Counted from the first letter of the stretch, positions 36,423 through 45,930 are shown. The stretch: 64,000 bases of DNA from UBA11403 sp963784615 (GCA_963784615.1 CAWASG010000001.1:1302001-1366000); one strand, 5' to 3'. Notes: generated by a model not told the origin, from the sequence alone. A program made the numbers and translations.

Positions 36423-36461
36423 GGTGGACAAAGGAGCCGGAGGCGACGTGTCCACCGGTGG
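36419..36461. repeat. Fragment of repeat E
   Basis: tagggtggacaaaggagccg followed by gaggcgacgtgtccaccggt matches the left arm of the E element at 23668-23799 with a few differences. The right half is missing. The TAG at its start is the aacS stop codon. Confidence 0.65.
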
Positions 36462-36507
36462 ATGCACTGCAGTGACATTTACTATGGAAAATCATATTAA
36501 ATTAATC

Positions 36508-36535
36508 TATAATAACTATAGTCATATGACCATAG
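36508..36535 (+). promoter_or_regulatory. Promoter and palindromic operator of the Phd/VapC module
   Basis: TATAAT at 36508-36513 is a perfect -10 box, with TGGAAA 17 bases upstream as a weak -35. A 20-bp imperfect palindrome, ctatagtcatatgaccatag (36516-36535), overlaps the start of transcription and contains the perfect 10-mer gtcatatgac. Antitoxin or the toxin complex would be expected to bind here for autorepression. The RBS ggaga follows. Confidence 0.65.
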
Positions 36536-36547
36536 GAGAAACTATCC

Positions 36548-36787
36548 ATGCAAGCTCATACTTTGAAAATCGCGGCGGGCGAGTTTAAAGCAAAATGTTT
36601 ACGATTGATGGATCAGGTTAATGAGACCCATGTTGCTATTACCATTACCAAGCATGGTGTCCCTATTGCGAAACTCGTTCCAGTGGATGATATGCCGAAG
36701 TCACTATTTGGGATACAACAAGGAGCGTTGACAATTAAAGGCGATATTATTTCACCTATTGATGAGAGCTGGGATGCAAACCAATAA
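36548..36787 (+). CDS. Phd/YefM-family antitoxin
   Basis: A 79-residue protein with the Phd fold pattern: IAAGEFKAKCLRLMDQVNE then ITITKHGVPIAKLVPVD, and an acidic disordered tail (about 55-79) that would wrap the toxin. It should neutralise the PIN-domain toxin downstream and repress the operon. It overlaps the toxin gene by 14 bp. A palindromic operator sits upstream. Confidence 0.88.
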   Translation: MQAHTLKIAAGEFKAKCLRLMDQVNETHVAITITKHGVPIAKLVPVDDMPKSLFGIQQGALTIKGDIISPIDESWDANQ

Positions 36788-37190
36788 TATTTTGCTAGAT
36801 ACACACGCATGGATTTGGTTGATGGGTGGTGAACCGAGCCTTTCATCCGCAGCACAGGAAGTGATTGAGAAAGCGCATCAAGCAGGTGGTGTTTTTGTTT
36901 CTGCCATGTCATGTTGGGAAGTTGCAATGCTTGAACAAAAAAAAAGAGTGGTTTTGAATAAGCCCTGTTTAGACTGGATTAAAACATCGTTACACTATGG
37001 TATTCAATTGTTACCCATTACCCCAGAAATTTCGGTAGAAAGTTGTCATTTGCCCGACTATTTTGCTGGCGACCCGGCCGATCGAATTATTATCGCAACA
37101 GCACGAATTGAATCATTATTGCTTGTCACTCGTGATGAAAAAATCCTGAAGTATGCAGATCAACAAATGGTTTTGGCCGTTAGCGCCTAA
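36774..37190 (+). CDS. VapC-family PIN-domain toxin
   Basis: A 138-residue PIN ribonuclease. Start at 36774 (MQTNNILLDTHAWIWLMGG), overlapping the antitoxin. The acidic active-site residues are Asp in LLDTHAWIW, Glu in SCWEVAML, and the Asp pair in DPADRIIIATA with VTRDEKIL. This is the VapC subtype usually paired with Phd/YefM antitoxins. VapC toxins cut tRNA or rRNA and arrest translation. Intact, unlike the broken MazF at 7351. Confidence 0.9.
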   Translation: MQTNNILLDTHAWIWLMGGEPSLSSAAQEVIEKAHQAGGVFVSAMSCWEVAMLEQKKRVVLNKPCLDWIKTSLHYGIQLLPITPEISVESCHLPDYFAGDPADRIIIATARIESLLLVTRDEKILKYADQQMVLAVSA

Positions 37191-37290
37191 AATTTCAACA
37201 TACAAATGGGACCGTTCCCTGCTGTTTTGTCCAATGTTTCCATGATATCATCACCATCAAACAAGATGAACCTCATGGACATACCCCATC

Positions 37291-39363
37291 ATGTTAACCC
37301 AAACATGCGAACAACTTCCTGGCGTAGGTCCTGCTTTGGCCAAAAAACTGAGCGCTTGCGGCATTGAAACGATACAGGATTTATTATTTCATCTGCCTTA
37401 CCGCTATCAAGACCGAACTCGTATTACGCCCATTCGCGATGTGCGGGCTGATGATTGGTGCGTTATCACGGGTCGCGTCTGCAAAGTTGATGTGCAACAA
37501 GGCAAGCGCATGATGCTCAACTGTTATGTGGAAGACAAATCAGGCATATTGAAGCTGCGTTTTTTTCATTTTAATCGACAACAAGTACTCGTTTTTCAGA
37601 AAGCTCCTAACATTCGTGCTTTTGGCGAAATTCGTGAATTTTCAGGACAGTTTGAAATCGTCCATCCCGAATATAAAATCCTGAACGACGATTCGGACTG
37701 CACCGTTGAAGAAACGCTTACACCAATATACTCAACCACAAACGGACTCACGCAACACAAGATTCGGCAATTGATTCAACTGGCACTTAACCATTATCAA
37801 CAGGCCATCGAATCGCTAGAATGGATGGATGAGCACGCGCTTGAACATCACGTCTTGCAACCTCTGCCCCTAGCAATAGCGAACCTGCACAATCCACCAC
37901 CAGACAGCTGCATTCAAGTCATAGAAAATGGCTCTCACCCGGGCTTAAAGCGACTTGTTTTCGATGAGCTACTCGCACAACGTTTAAGCATGCAATTTGC
38001 AAGGCAACAACGCTCTAAATTGTCCGCGCCCAAGTTTACACCCGCAGACCAGCAAGTGGAGATGCTACTCGCTCAACTCCCCTTCACTTTAACTGCGGCA
38101 CAAGTCCGTGTGCATCAAGAGATTCAGCTCGACTTAAAGCAAAATAAACCCATGCTCCGTCTAATACAAGGCGATGTAGGCTCAGGAAAAACAGTGATTG
38201 CAGCCCTTGCCGCCCTTCACGCCATTGCCAACGGTTACCAAGTTGCCCTCATGGCACCCACGGATCTCTTGAGTGAGCAACATGCACAAACCATAACGCC
38301 ATGGTTTGAAGCTTTGTGCATCAGCGTCTGCCGTCTAACCGGAAAAATGGGCGCGCGCGAACGGCGAGAAGTTCTCAATGCATTAGCAACGCATCAATGC
38401 CAACTCGTTATTGGCACGCATGCGCTCTTTCAAGAGGCCGTTGAATTTGCCCGTCTCGGCTTGGTCATTATTGATGAGCAACATCGATTTGGCGTGGAGC
38501 AACGTTCCCTGCTGCAACAAAAAGGCCAAAACGAACAGGAAATCCCGCATCAACTATTAATGACAGCAACGCCTATCCCGAGAACACTCGCCATGTCTCA
38601 ATTCGCATACATGGATTTATCAGTCATTGATGAGCTGCCTCCCGGGCGCACCCCCATCATCACTGCCGTTCTTAATCAAGAAAAACGAGAGCCTGTGATT
38701 GAGCGTTTGGAAGCCGCCATTGCTTCGGGGCGACAAGCCTACTGGGTATGCACCTTAATTGATGATTCTGAAACACTGCAATGCGTGGCTGCAACCGAAA
38801 CCTGCGAGCGGCTACAAGCGCAGTTACCGAATGTACGCATTGGACTCGTGCATGGTCGATTACGTGCCGCGGAAAAAGAACAAACCATGGCCGCATTCAA
38901 ACAAGGCGAACTTGATTTATTAATCGCTACCACGGTCATCGAAGTCGGGGTCAACGTGCCCAATGCCAGTTTAATGATTATTGAAAATGCCGAGCGTCTC
39001 GGTTTATCTCAATTACACCAGCTGAGAGGACGCGTGGGGCGGGGCAGTGCAGAATCACACTGCCTATTGCTCTACCAAACGCCACTGTCATCGCACAGCG
39101 CAGAACGGCTACGTGTCATGCGCGCCACAACCGACGGCTTTGTTATTTCCGAAAAAGACCTTGAACTGCGCGGCGCCGGCGAAGTTCTTGGCACGCGTCA
39201 AACCGGTTATCGACAGTATAAAATTGCTGATTTAACGCGCGATGCCGCCCTCTTGCCCTCGCTAGGCCCCGTGGCTAAGGACTTACTACAAAACCATCCA
39301 CAAAAAGCTCATGCCATCGCTAAACGTTGGTTAGGGAATTTTGAAATATTATTTCAAAGTTGA
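37291..39363 (+). CDS. recG: ATP-dependent DNA helicase RecG
   Basis: A 690-residue branch-migration helicase. The wedge/OB domain (about 50-150) is followed by superfamily 2 motifs: Walker A GDVGSGKTVIAA, DEQHRF (motif II), LMTATPIPRTLA (motif III), ATTVIEVGVNVPNASLMIIENAERLGLSQLHQLRGRVGRG (motifs V-VI), and the C-terminal TRIP-like region. It remodels stalled forks and Holliday junctions. Length is the same as in E. coli (693). Confidence 0.97.
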   Translation: MLTQTCEQLPGVGPALAKKLSACGIETIQDLLFHLPYRYQDRTRITPIRDVRADDWCVITGRVCKVDVQQGKRMMLNCYVEDKSGILKLRFFHFNRQQVLVFQKAPNIRAFGEIREFSGQFEIVHPEYKILNDDSDCTVEETLTPIYSTTNGLTQHKIRQLIQLALNHYQQAIESLEWMDEHALEHHVLQPLPLAIANLHNPPPDSCIQVIENGSHPGLKRLVFDELLAQRLSMQFARQQRSKLSAPKFTPADQQVEMLLAQLPFTLTAAQVRVHQEIQLDLKQNKPMLRLIQGDVGSGKTVIAALAALHAIANGYQVALMAPTDLLSEQHAQTITPWFEALCISVCRLTGKMGARERREVLNALATHQCQLVIGTHALFQEAVEFARLGLVIIDEQHRFGVEQRSLLQQKGQNEQEIPHQLLMTATPIPRTLAMSQFAYMDLSVIDELPPGRTPIITAVLNQEKREPVIERLEAAIASGRQAYWVCTLIDDSETLQCVAATETCERLQAQLPNVRIGLVHGRLRAAEKEQTMAAFKQGELDLLIATTVIEVGVNVPNASLMIIENAERLGLSQLHQLRGRVGRGSAESHCLLLYQTPLSSHSAERLRVMRATTDGFVISEKDLELRGAGEVLGTRQTGYRQYKIADLTRDAALLPSLGPVAKDLLQNHPQKAHAIAKRWLGNFEILFQS

Positions 39364-39430
39364 TTCTTTTCGTTCCAATGATATTTTTTATGGTACAATG
39401 CCCAAATTATTTGCCAATCGCTTGTGTTTT

Positions 39431-40342
39431 ATGACCGTTGCCACCCTTTTACAACCAGCCCCACAAATCCCCAATGACGAGTGGACGATAGCACAACTCA
39501 TTCAGGCCTATGAATCGCTACTTGTTGACGACAAAGATGGAACGCAATTAACGATTAAGAAACAAAAATTAGAGATCATTCAAGCGACTGAACGTCAGCT
39601 CAAAAAAGTATTGCAACATGCCATGAGCGTTAATTTGCAAGAAGACGAAGTGGACGCTGAAGAAGGAGCGTCTGCGCTTCAGCAAATCGCTCGAAACATA
39701 GCATACTATTTTCTAATTCTCTTCGGACTTTTTCAAGATATAGCAGGCAGTTTTATATTTGGAACAACGTTGTTTGGTTTGATTCCTGGTATTGCTCAGC
39801 CTTTTCTTACAATAGCGGCTATCATTTATACGGCGCTGGACAGCATATTATTTTATGCATTTGAAGTATCTCTACTCAAAGACGCACTGGGTATACCCTA
39901 CTCCAGCAATAATTTGGAAGAGCATATTGACGCTCATCGTCAACAGTTAAAATTAGCCTCCACAATCAACGACGACTTATCGACACTCCCTGCCGTGACA
40001 ATGGATCCAGGCTTATATGAGCAATATACAACGCTCGCCATACTCTTCAATCAAGATCTACGCACTCAAGATGCAGCGATGAGTGACTATCAGGAATCTG
40101 TATCTAAAACTATTCTAAAAGTTTTCCTGGTTACATTTGGCGCATTGTCTAGTATAGCTGCCAGCTATTTTTGGGCTGATTCAATCATGTCGTTATGGGC
40201 AGCTTCAATCATAGGAACACCCATCGGTTGGGCAATGATCGCATTAACCGTTATAGCAGGTCTGGGCTATTATTATGCCATGGGCGGTTCGAGCATGGTG
40301 CAATTAACCGATTCTTTTGGGGGGCCGCCGCGAATGCAATAA
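39431..40342 (+). pseudogene. Membrane protein X, upstream copy with replaced C-terminus
   Basis: From the ATG at 39431 (MTVATLLQPAPQIPN) the frame is intact until 40305, where host sequence stops and the interior of an IS66 tnpC begins; the last residues (TDSFGGPPRMQ) are read from the IS. The protein has a helical charged N-terminal third (TIKKQKLEIIQATERQLKK), then several membrane segments: two or three between about 120 and 180 and two or three between about 245 and 300. A promoter-like TACAAT lies at 39393-39398. The original gene would be 36 codons of this copy plus the 42006-43039 copy, about 380 residues. Family unknown; a membrane-inserting effector is possible. Confidence 0.7.
39540..40305 (+). 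repeat. 766-bp direct duplication, first copy
   Basis: This segment is identical, as far as I compared, to 42006-42771. Both lie inside the membrane protein X gene and flank the truncated IS66. Target-site duplications of IS66 are about 8 bp, so this is a separate rearrangement and not normal insertion. Confidence 0.92.
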
Positions 40343-41157
40343 ACGTATGATTTTGTTTCTGCAGGGCGCCCAGGTTCGTTTAATACTTGTAGCGTTGTTG
40401 CATCACAGCTACCAACATCGTAATCAATGACTCTGTCTTTAAATAAATTATAAATGGGCCTGAGTGGCGCCATGAGATCGATGAGCCACCGAGCCATTGT
40501 TTGACGTGAGCAATCAATACCATGACGCTCGCTGAGTTGTCTTTCAAGGTGATAAAGGGGTTGTCTATCATCTAATTTGCTGACAACCAAAAAAGATAAG
40601 AATTCAGCAGAGGCTTTTACCTTAGGTAGAACCTGTAAAGGAGCGGGAGCGGTCATGATACTGCCATCACAGCCATTTGGGCATACAGCAACTTCGCGCC
40701 GTTGCTCAATAATTTCAATAACGCAAGGTTGATAATGAATAGATTCTTTTGTTTCATAACGAATGACTGTTTTACATGAGCCACAGGAGCAATGTTTATC
40801 GTCATCAGATAATGGAATGATTTCAATGCGACGAGGTAAGTCTTTTTGATTTGTTTTTTTCTTCTTGCGAGTATGAGCTTCAACTTTAAAAGTTTCTTCT
40901 GGTAATTGCTCGCCAGCTCCCTCAGCATTAGAATAGATAGCGATATTATCTTGAAAAAGATCCAGCTGCGTGGTCTCAGGATCGATGTAACGCTCTGACC
41001 GTTTTCCAAAACGGTAACGTTGCAATTCTTTAAATTGCTCTCTTAATAAATCATAAGCTTGTGAGTATTGCTCGCAGCGTTTTTGAGCCAAAGCCAATTC
41101 AGCTTTTATTGCCTGAATTTCATTTATTAATTGAGCTTTTTCTTCTTGTGAAATCAT
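40306..41157 (-). pseudogene. tnpC: IS66 transposase TnpC, 3'-truncated
   Basis: About 284 residues of an IS66 transposase normally around 500. A coiled-coil N-terminus (EIQAIKAELALAQKRCEQY), RYRFGKRSERY, a zinc-binding segment (CSCGSC) and SCDATTLQVLNEPGRPAETKSYVY are visible; the DDE motif residue in GSCDATT region starts the catalytic core, but the rest of the core is absent. The reading frame continues a few codons into duplicated host sequence (to 40273). Confidence 0.88.
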
Positions 41158-41231
41158 TCAAAAATCACCACGTTAAAAACAAGGCCATTATACCATAACT
41201 TATTATTTTTCATAACAATTTAAGTGATTTC

Positions 41232-41582
41232 TCAATAGAAATTAGTCGCTTTTACCTCGGGCAATAACACTTGTTTTATGCAGTCTAATCCCGATAATAA
41301 CCAGCTTAATTGATCCGCCGTTAACTCCATGGCTTCATCGATCATTTCGGGAAATTTCAACGTACCTTTTTCAAGACGTTTATAACAGAGCCAAAATCCG
41401 TTTCTATCCCACCAGAGCATTTTTATTTTATTCGAATGGCGATTACGGAATAAAAATAGCTGGCCAGAAGTCGGATTTAATTGAAGATGATCCGCGATTA
41501 ACATAACGATGCCGTCAATCTGTTTTCTGAAGTCAATCGGGGTTGGATACAGCCATATTTTTGAATTGAAGGATAGAAACAT
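41232..41582 (-). CDS. tnpB: IS66 accessory protein TnpB (Orf2)
   Basis: A 116-residue protein with the family pattern WLYPTPIDFRKQIDGIVMLI and FLFRNRHSNKIKMLWWDRNGFWLCYKRLEKG. It is required with TnpA and TnpC for IS66 transposition; exact function unclear. It follows tnpA by one base and appears intact. Confidence 0.92.
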   Translation of the reverse strand: MFLSFNSKIWLYPTPIDFRKQIDGIVMLIADHLQLNPTSGQLFLFRNRHSNKIKMLWWDRNGFWLCYKRLEKGTLKFPEMIDEAMELTADQLSWLLSGLDCIKQVLLPEVKATNFY

Positions 41583-41583
41583 T

Positions 41584-41925
41584 TTAGTTCGACGCCGAAA
41601 GGATTAAAGGCAGGATCTGTTTATCGTGTACTTGTAATATACAGCCATTCTTTAGTGTTAGAGTGCACAATACCGGCGCAGCCTTGACGCAAAATGTCGA
41701 AGCCTCGATAGTTTGGTTTATCTTAACCGGCACTAACAATCGCGCCGGCCGATCTTCCTTTTTTAACCAATAATAAAATCGATCATAATTTAATTGATGT
41801 TGACGACAATATGCCGTCCTGGATAGCCCACTTACCTTCTGCATGGCGATGTGTTCTTTCCAGAATTGTTCTTGTGTGACGCTCCCTTGAACGGCAGGCC
41901 CCTGTGGTGTGGTGATGCTCATCAT
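41584..41925 (-). CDS. tnpA: IS66 accessory protein TnpA (Orf1)
   Basis: A 113-residue protein. The ATG at 41925 (or 41922) follows GGAG closely. The N-terminal half has a helix-turn-helix-like SGLSRTAYCRQHQLNYDRFYYWLKK, typical of IS66 Orf1; the C-terminus is a beta-rich segment (CTLTLKNGCILQVHDKQ). First gene of the element, 80 bp from its left end. Confidence 0.85.
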   Translation of the reverse strand: MMSITTPQGPAVQGSVTQEQFWKEHIAMQKVSGLSRTAYCRQHQLNYDRFYYWLKKEDRPARLLVPVKINQTIEASTFCVKAAPVLCTLTLKNGCILQVHDKQILPLILSASN

Positions 41926-41983
41926 TAATCTCCAATGGATTGGTAATGGCAACACTATTACAGATGCTAGAAATTACTAAAAG

Positions 41984-43039
41984 ATGTGGTTCCTGGATCG
42001 CTTACGAACGCAATTAACGATTAAGAAACAAAAATTAGAGATCATTCAAGCGACTGAACGTCAGCTCAAAAAAGTATTGCAACATGCCATGAGCGTTAAT
42101 TTGCAAGAAGACGAAGTGGACGCTGAAGAAGGAGCGTCTGCGCTTCAGCAAATCGCTCGAAACATAGCATACTATTTTCTAATTCTCTTCGGACTTTTTC
42201 AAGATATAGCAGGCAGTTTTATATTTGGAACAACGTTGTTTGGTTTGATTCCTGGTATTGCTCAGCCTTTTCTTACAATAGCGGCTATCATTTATACGGC
42301 GCTGGACAGCATATTATTTTATGCATTTGAAGTATCTCTACTCAAAGACGCACTGGGTATACCCTACTCCAGCAATAATTTGGAAGAGCATATTGACGCT
42401 CATCGTCAACAGTTAAAATTAGCCTCCACAATCAACGACGACTTATCGACACTCCCTGCCGTGACAATGGATCCAGGCTTATATGAGCAATATACAACGC
42501 TCGCCATACTCTTCAATCAAGATCTACGCACTCAAGATGCAGCGATGAGTGACTATCAGGAATCTGTATCTAAAACTATTCTAAAAGTTTTCCTGGTTAC
42601 ATTTGGCGCATTGTCTAGTATAGCTGCCAGCTATTTTTGGGCTGATTCAATCATGTCGTTATGGGCAGCTTCAATCATAGGAACACCCATCGGTTGGGCA
42701 ATGATCGCATTAACCGTTATAGCAGGTCTGGGCTATTATTATGCCATGGGCGGTTCGAGCATGGTGCAATTGGTCAATCCAGATTATGAAAACTATCAAG
42801 AACTGAGACAGGAATCGGCTGAATTTCGCGATAAATATAGCGATGATCTGCAACGCATCAGCGCTATCAAAAAAATTCATCATCGACATCCAACGCGAGA
42901 GATGGACACACAAACCGATCCCATCGAACCGAGATTCAGTCCCTCGTTGTTTAGACCACGTGCTCCCGAAGCACCGTCCGCGGCACACGGCTTTAGACTT
43001 CAGAAGCCATTCGCACTAATGGATCACTCCATGTTATGA
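41984..43039 (+). pseudogene. Membrane protein X, downstream copy with replaced N-terminus
   Basis: A 351-residue frame whose first eight codons (MWFLDRLR) come from the IS66 end, then continue in the same frame as protein X from 42006. It contains all membrane segments of X and the genuine C-terminus (VNPDYENYQELRQESAEF ... LMDHSML), absent from the upstream copy. The first 36 residues of X are missing. Expression would need an outward promoter in the IS end. If made, it is a near-complete protein. Confidence 0.7.
42006..42771 (+). repeat. 766-bp direct duplication, second copy
   Basis: Partner of 39540-40305. Its left edge coincides with the exact IS66 end, so the original IS insertion site was the position equivalent to 39540 in gene X. 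Confidence 0.92.
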
Positions 43040-43050
43040 TTCAGCTATCG

Positions 43051-43184
43051 GCCTCGGTCATCGTTTCGCCACTTTGGGGGCATTTGTCAAACCTTCGAAA
43101 GGCATGGACGCCTTTCGAGAGCTGCATGGATGCGTATAGCGTGTTTGACAAATGCCCCAAAGTGGCGAAACGATGACCGAGACC
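43051..43184. repeat. Palindromic repeat B
   Basis: Arms ggcctcggtcatcgtttcgc (continuing cactttgggggcatttgtca) and their complement ending agacc at 43184; the loop carries cttcgaaaggcatggacgcc. A second copy is at 47070-47205 and a rearranged one at 32761-32927. It sits between protein X and fieF. Confidence 0.88.
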
Positions 43185-43224
43185 CATCTATCATTATGAA
43201 TGAACGACCCGCAGGCGAGCACCC

Positions 43225-44340
43225 ATGGATCAACAAAACCGATATTGGTTAGCAAAAAAAGTAACCCTGATTGGCGCGTTTGTTAACGCCTTACTGGGTA
43301 TCATGAAAGTTGTCACCGGTTATTTATTTCATTCTCACGCACTCCTTGCCGATGGCATTCACTCCTTTGCGGACTTACTCACTGACGCAATGGTACTCAT
43401 CGGATCAAAATATGGCAGCCAAGATGCCGATGAAAGCCATCCCTATGGACACCAGCGAATTGAAACAGCAACAACACTATTCCTGTCCCTCATTCTCATC
43501 CTCGCGGGTGCAGGCATCGCATGGGATGCTATCCTTGAAATCATCCATAAAACCCACGACATTCCAAAAGGACTGGCACTCCCGGTTGCAGCACTATCGA
43601 TTCTTGCCAATGAATTATTGTTTCACTATACCCACTACATCGGCAAAAAAATAAAATCTGACCTGATTATCACCAATGCATGGCACCGACGATCAGATGC
43701 TGCGTCATCTCTCGTTGTATTGGTTGGTTTAATAGGTAGCTACTTCGGCTATCCAGGGTTGGATGCCATCGCCGCTGTGGTCGTCAGTATACTGATTATT
43801 AAAATGGGTATCGATTATGGCTGGAACAGTGTCAAAGAATTAGTCGATACCGCCATTGATCAAGAGATGCTGCAACAGATTGAATCCATTGTGAGCCAAA
43901 TTGATGGTGTCATAAAAATTCACCAACTGCGAAGCCGCTCCATGGCGGGCGATATTTATATTGACCTTCATATCCAGGTTGCTCCTTGGATAAGCGTCTC
44001 CGAGGGTCATTATATCGCCCAAAAAGTTCACCAAACGCTTCTCGATACGTTCAAAACCATCAAAGACGTGACCGTGCATGTTGACCCTGAGGATGACGAA
44101 ACATCCAATCCTTCATTACACCTACCCAACCGCACCACACTTGAAGAAACTATTCTGCAACGCTGGAAAGAGAACATGCCAGACATCCAATATTGGATGC
44201 TCAACTACCTCGATGGTGCCGTCACCCTTGATCTCTACTGTAGCAAGCCCTTGCCAAAAGAGCTCACAGACCAAATCGAACAAGAACTCCAACAACACGC
44301 CCACGTTATTAAAATTCGGCTGTTTATTATCATGTCGTAG
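43225..44340 (+). CDS. Cation diffusion facilitator (FieF/MMT-type), with C-terminal extension
   Basis: A 371-residue inner-membrane metal/proton antiporter. TM segments run about 12-30, 38-56, 80-100, 115-135, 155-175 and 180-195. The metal-site residues are in LADGIHSFADLLTD (TM2) and HRRSDAASS (TM5). The cytoplasmic dimerisation domain follows (about 205-290, HVDPEDDE). After it come some 80 residues (LHLPNRTTLEET ... FIIMS) that resemble a second ferredoxin-like domain absent from E. coli FieF. Likely exports Zn, Fe or Mn. The TAG stop is the edge of a half C repeat. Confidence 0.88.
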   Translation: MDQQNRYWLAKKVTLIGAFVNALLGIMKVVTGYLFHSHALLADGIHSFADLLTDAMVLIGSKYGSQDADESHPYGHQRIETATTLFLSLILILAGAGIAWDAILEIIHKTHDIPKGLALPVAALSILANELLFHYTHYIGKKIKSDLIITNAWHRRSDAASSLVVLVGLIGSYFGYPGLDAIAAVVVSILIIKMGIDYGWNSVKELVDTAIDQEMLQQIESIVSQIDGVIKIHQLRSRSMAGDIYIDLHIQVAPWISVSEGHYIAQKVHQTLLDTFKTIKDVTVHVDPEDDETSNPSLHLPNRTTLEETILQRWKENMPDIQYWMLNYLDGAVTLDLYCSKPLPKELTDQIEQELQQHAHVIKIRLFIIMS

Positions 44341-44376
44341 GTTGGGTTGAGGCGGGTTCGCCGAAGCCCAACCTAC
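44337..44376. repeat. Half C repeat at the end of the CDF gene
   Basis: gtaggttgggttgaggcggg followed directly by ttcgccgaagcccaacctac: outer ends are present but the middle is deleted. Its TAG is the stop codon of the transporter. Confidence 0.75.
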
Positions 44377-44493
44377 CCGAATCAAAAATAATATCTTGCA
44401 AAATGCTCGCTGTGAAAATATTATGCATTAACAGAAACCAGTGCCGCTTCCATTATGTTTGAAAAGTTGGCATAACCAAATTAGCGTCATTGC

Positions 44494-44760
44494 GATCGTC
44501 CCAGCACATTCGGTACGAACAGCTGAAATGAACTCGCAGGTCCGTCGTTGCGAGCGAAGCGCGGCAATCCAGAGTTCGGAGCACGGTACTCTGGATTGCC
44601 GCGCTTCGCTCGCAACGACGGACCTAGCGGATTTTATACAAAACGTGAGGTTCATTGGGAGGCACGAAGCAATCCAGAGAACAAAGCTTGGAACCCTGGA
44701 TTGCTTCGTGCCTCGCAACGACGCCTGATACAACATTACACAAATTGGGAAGTTCATTAG
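44494..44760. repeat. Doubled palindromic repeat A
   Basis: Two A-type hairpins in tandem. The first (about 44540-44630) is the variant gtcgttgcgagcgaagcgcg; the second (about 44660-44725) is the gaggcacgaagcaatccaga variant. Outer segments match copy 1 (aactcgcag, gaagttcat). With the half C repeat this fills the 464-bp gap before the ZIP gene. Confidence 0.82.
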
Positions 44761-44804
44761 AAGCGCAACACGGCAACCTTTTTCATTTAAATCGAGAAAT
44801 ACAT

Positions 44805-45563
44805 ATGATCATGACCACTACGCTCAAACTATTTTTTGCATTGAGCATCTCCATAACCATCCTCATGGCCGGTTGGTACCCCTTCAAAAAACGCATGCGC
44901 GATGGCGAACACGTTGATTTCCCCTTAGGCGAAACACTGGCCACAGGCGTATTTTTAGGCGCAGCGCTGCTTCACATGCTGCCGGAATCCAATAGCCTAT
45001 TCTCTACATTAGGCTATCAATACCCTCTCGCCTATCTGATTACCGGCATCGTATTTCTTTTATTTTTATGGTTTGAACATCTTGGCAAAGAGCTCTACCA
45101 CCATCAGGAATCAACCCATCCAGCATTTGCCATTCTTGCCTGGATCATGCTCTCCGCCCACTCCCTGGTGCTCGGAACAGCTTTAGGCTTCAGTAACGAA
45201 TACACCATCATGATCATGTTGTATTTAGCAATCATCACCCACAAATGGGCAGAAAGCTTTGCTATCGCCATACAACTGAATAAGAGCTCTCTCAGGCCGC
45301 GCAATAGCCTAATATTGTTTCTGGTCTTCATGCTCATGACCCCCCTCGGCATTTATTTGGGCTGGTATTTTGGACATGGAACAGAATCAAAATCCATTTT
45401 CGCGCCTATTCTTATAGCCGCATCAGCAGGAACGTTCCTCTACCTCGGGACCTTACACGGCCTTGAACGCTGCGTCATGGTTAAACGCTGCTGTAATTTA
45501 CGCGACTTTAGTTTTGTTATTATCGGCTTCTTCCTAATGGCATCGGTTGCGGCTTATACTTAA
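44805..45563 (+). CDS. ZIP-family metal transporter
   Basis: A 252-residue inner-membrane protein with about eight TM segments. TM4/TM5 metal-site motifs are recognisable: AHSLVLGTALGFSN (H-S...) and ITHKWAESFAIAIQL, with HMLPES in an earlier helix. ZIP proteins import Zn2+ or other divalent metals. I start at the ATG at 44805 (MIMTTTLKLFF); upstream in-frame sequence is repeat A. It follows a CDF exporter, so zinc import and export genes are close together. Confidence 0.85.
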   Translation: MIMTTTLKLFFALSISITILMAGWYPFKKRMRDGEHVDFPLGETLATGVFLGAALLHMLPESNSLFSTLGYQYPLAYLITGIVFLLFLWFEHLGKELYHHQESTHPAFAILAWIMLSAHSLVLGTALGFSNEYTIMIMLYLAIITHKWAESFAIAIQLNKSSLRPRNSLILFLVFMLMTPLGIYLGWYFGHGTESKSIFAPILIAASAGTFLYLGTLHGLERCVMVKRCCNLRDFSFVIIGFFLMASVAAYT

Positions 45564-45594
45564 GAACTGTAAAACACGTGAGATATTAAAACCT

Positions 45595-45864
45595 ATGATA
45601 GAAACGAAGATAACCATTATTAATAAATTAGGCTTGCACGCACGTGCCTCAGCAAAATTTGTATCCACAGCGGCCAGATTTCAAAGCCGACTCGACGTCA
45701 CCAAAGATGGCAAAACCATCAATGGAAAAAGCATCATGGGGGTCATGATGCTTGCCGCCAATAAAGGCAGCGACATTACACTACAGTTCGATGGCCCAGA
45801 TGAAAATGAAATGCAGGAAGCGATGGTTAATTTAATTAATAATCGGTTTGGTGAAGCAGAATAG
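45595..45864 (+). CDS. ptsH: HPr-family phosphocarrier
   Basis: An 89-residue HPr. His15 in NKLGLHARASAKF is the phosphorylation site; Ser46 in INGKSIMGVMML matches the regulatory serine. It begins 31 bp after the ZIP gene. No EI or EII gene is nearby. In gammaproteobacteria lacking sugar PTS, such HPr/NPr proteins usually work in a regulatory nitrogen-type PTS. Start at 45595; upstream frame overlaps the ZIP end. Confidence 0.9.
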   Translation: MIETKITIINKLGLHARASAKFVSTAARFQSRLDVTKDGKTINGKSIMGVMMLAANKGSDITLQFDGPDENEMQEAMVNLINNRFGEAE

Positions 45865-45930
45865 GTATTTAACCGAGCCACGCGCGTTAGCAAGTGCTCA
45901 CAAAATTTTACGTATCCTCTCATAAAACCG

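Larger units (their letters stand above)
40306..42005 (-). mobile_element. Truncated IS66-family element
   Basis: The element reads tnpA-tnpB-tnpC on the minus strand. Its left end is exact at 42005: the minus strand starts gtaagcgatccaggaaccac, matching the GTAA-type termini of IS66 elements. The opposite end is missing: tnpC is cut at 40306 and joined to host DNA. About 1.7 kb of an expected 2.4-2.6 kb remains, so the element should be immobile on its own. Confidence 0.88.

Noticed and set aside
40273..40342. Overlap of protein X and tnpC frames as a genuine antisense gene pair
   Set aside because: The overlap is created by the duplication junction, where each frame runs a few codons into the other's DNA.
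44655..44804. N-terminal extension of the ZIP transporter
   Set aside because: It is translated repeat A sequence; the hydrophobic start at 44805 fits the family.
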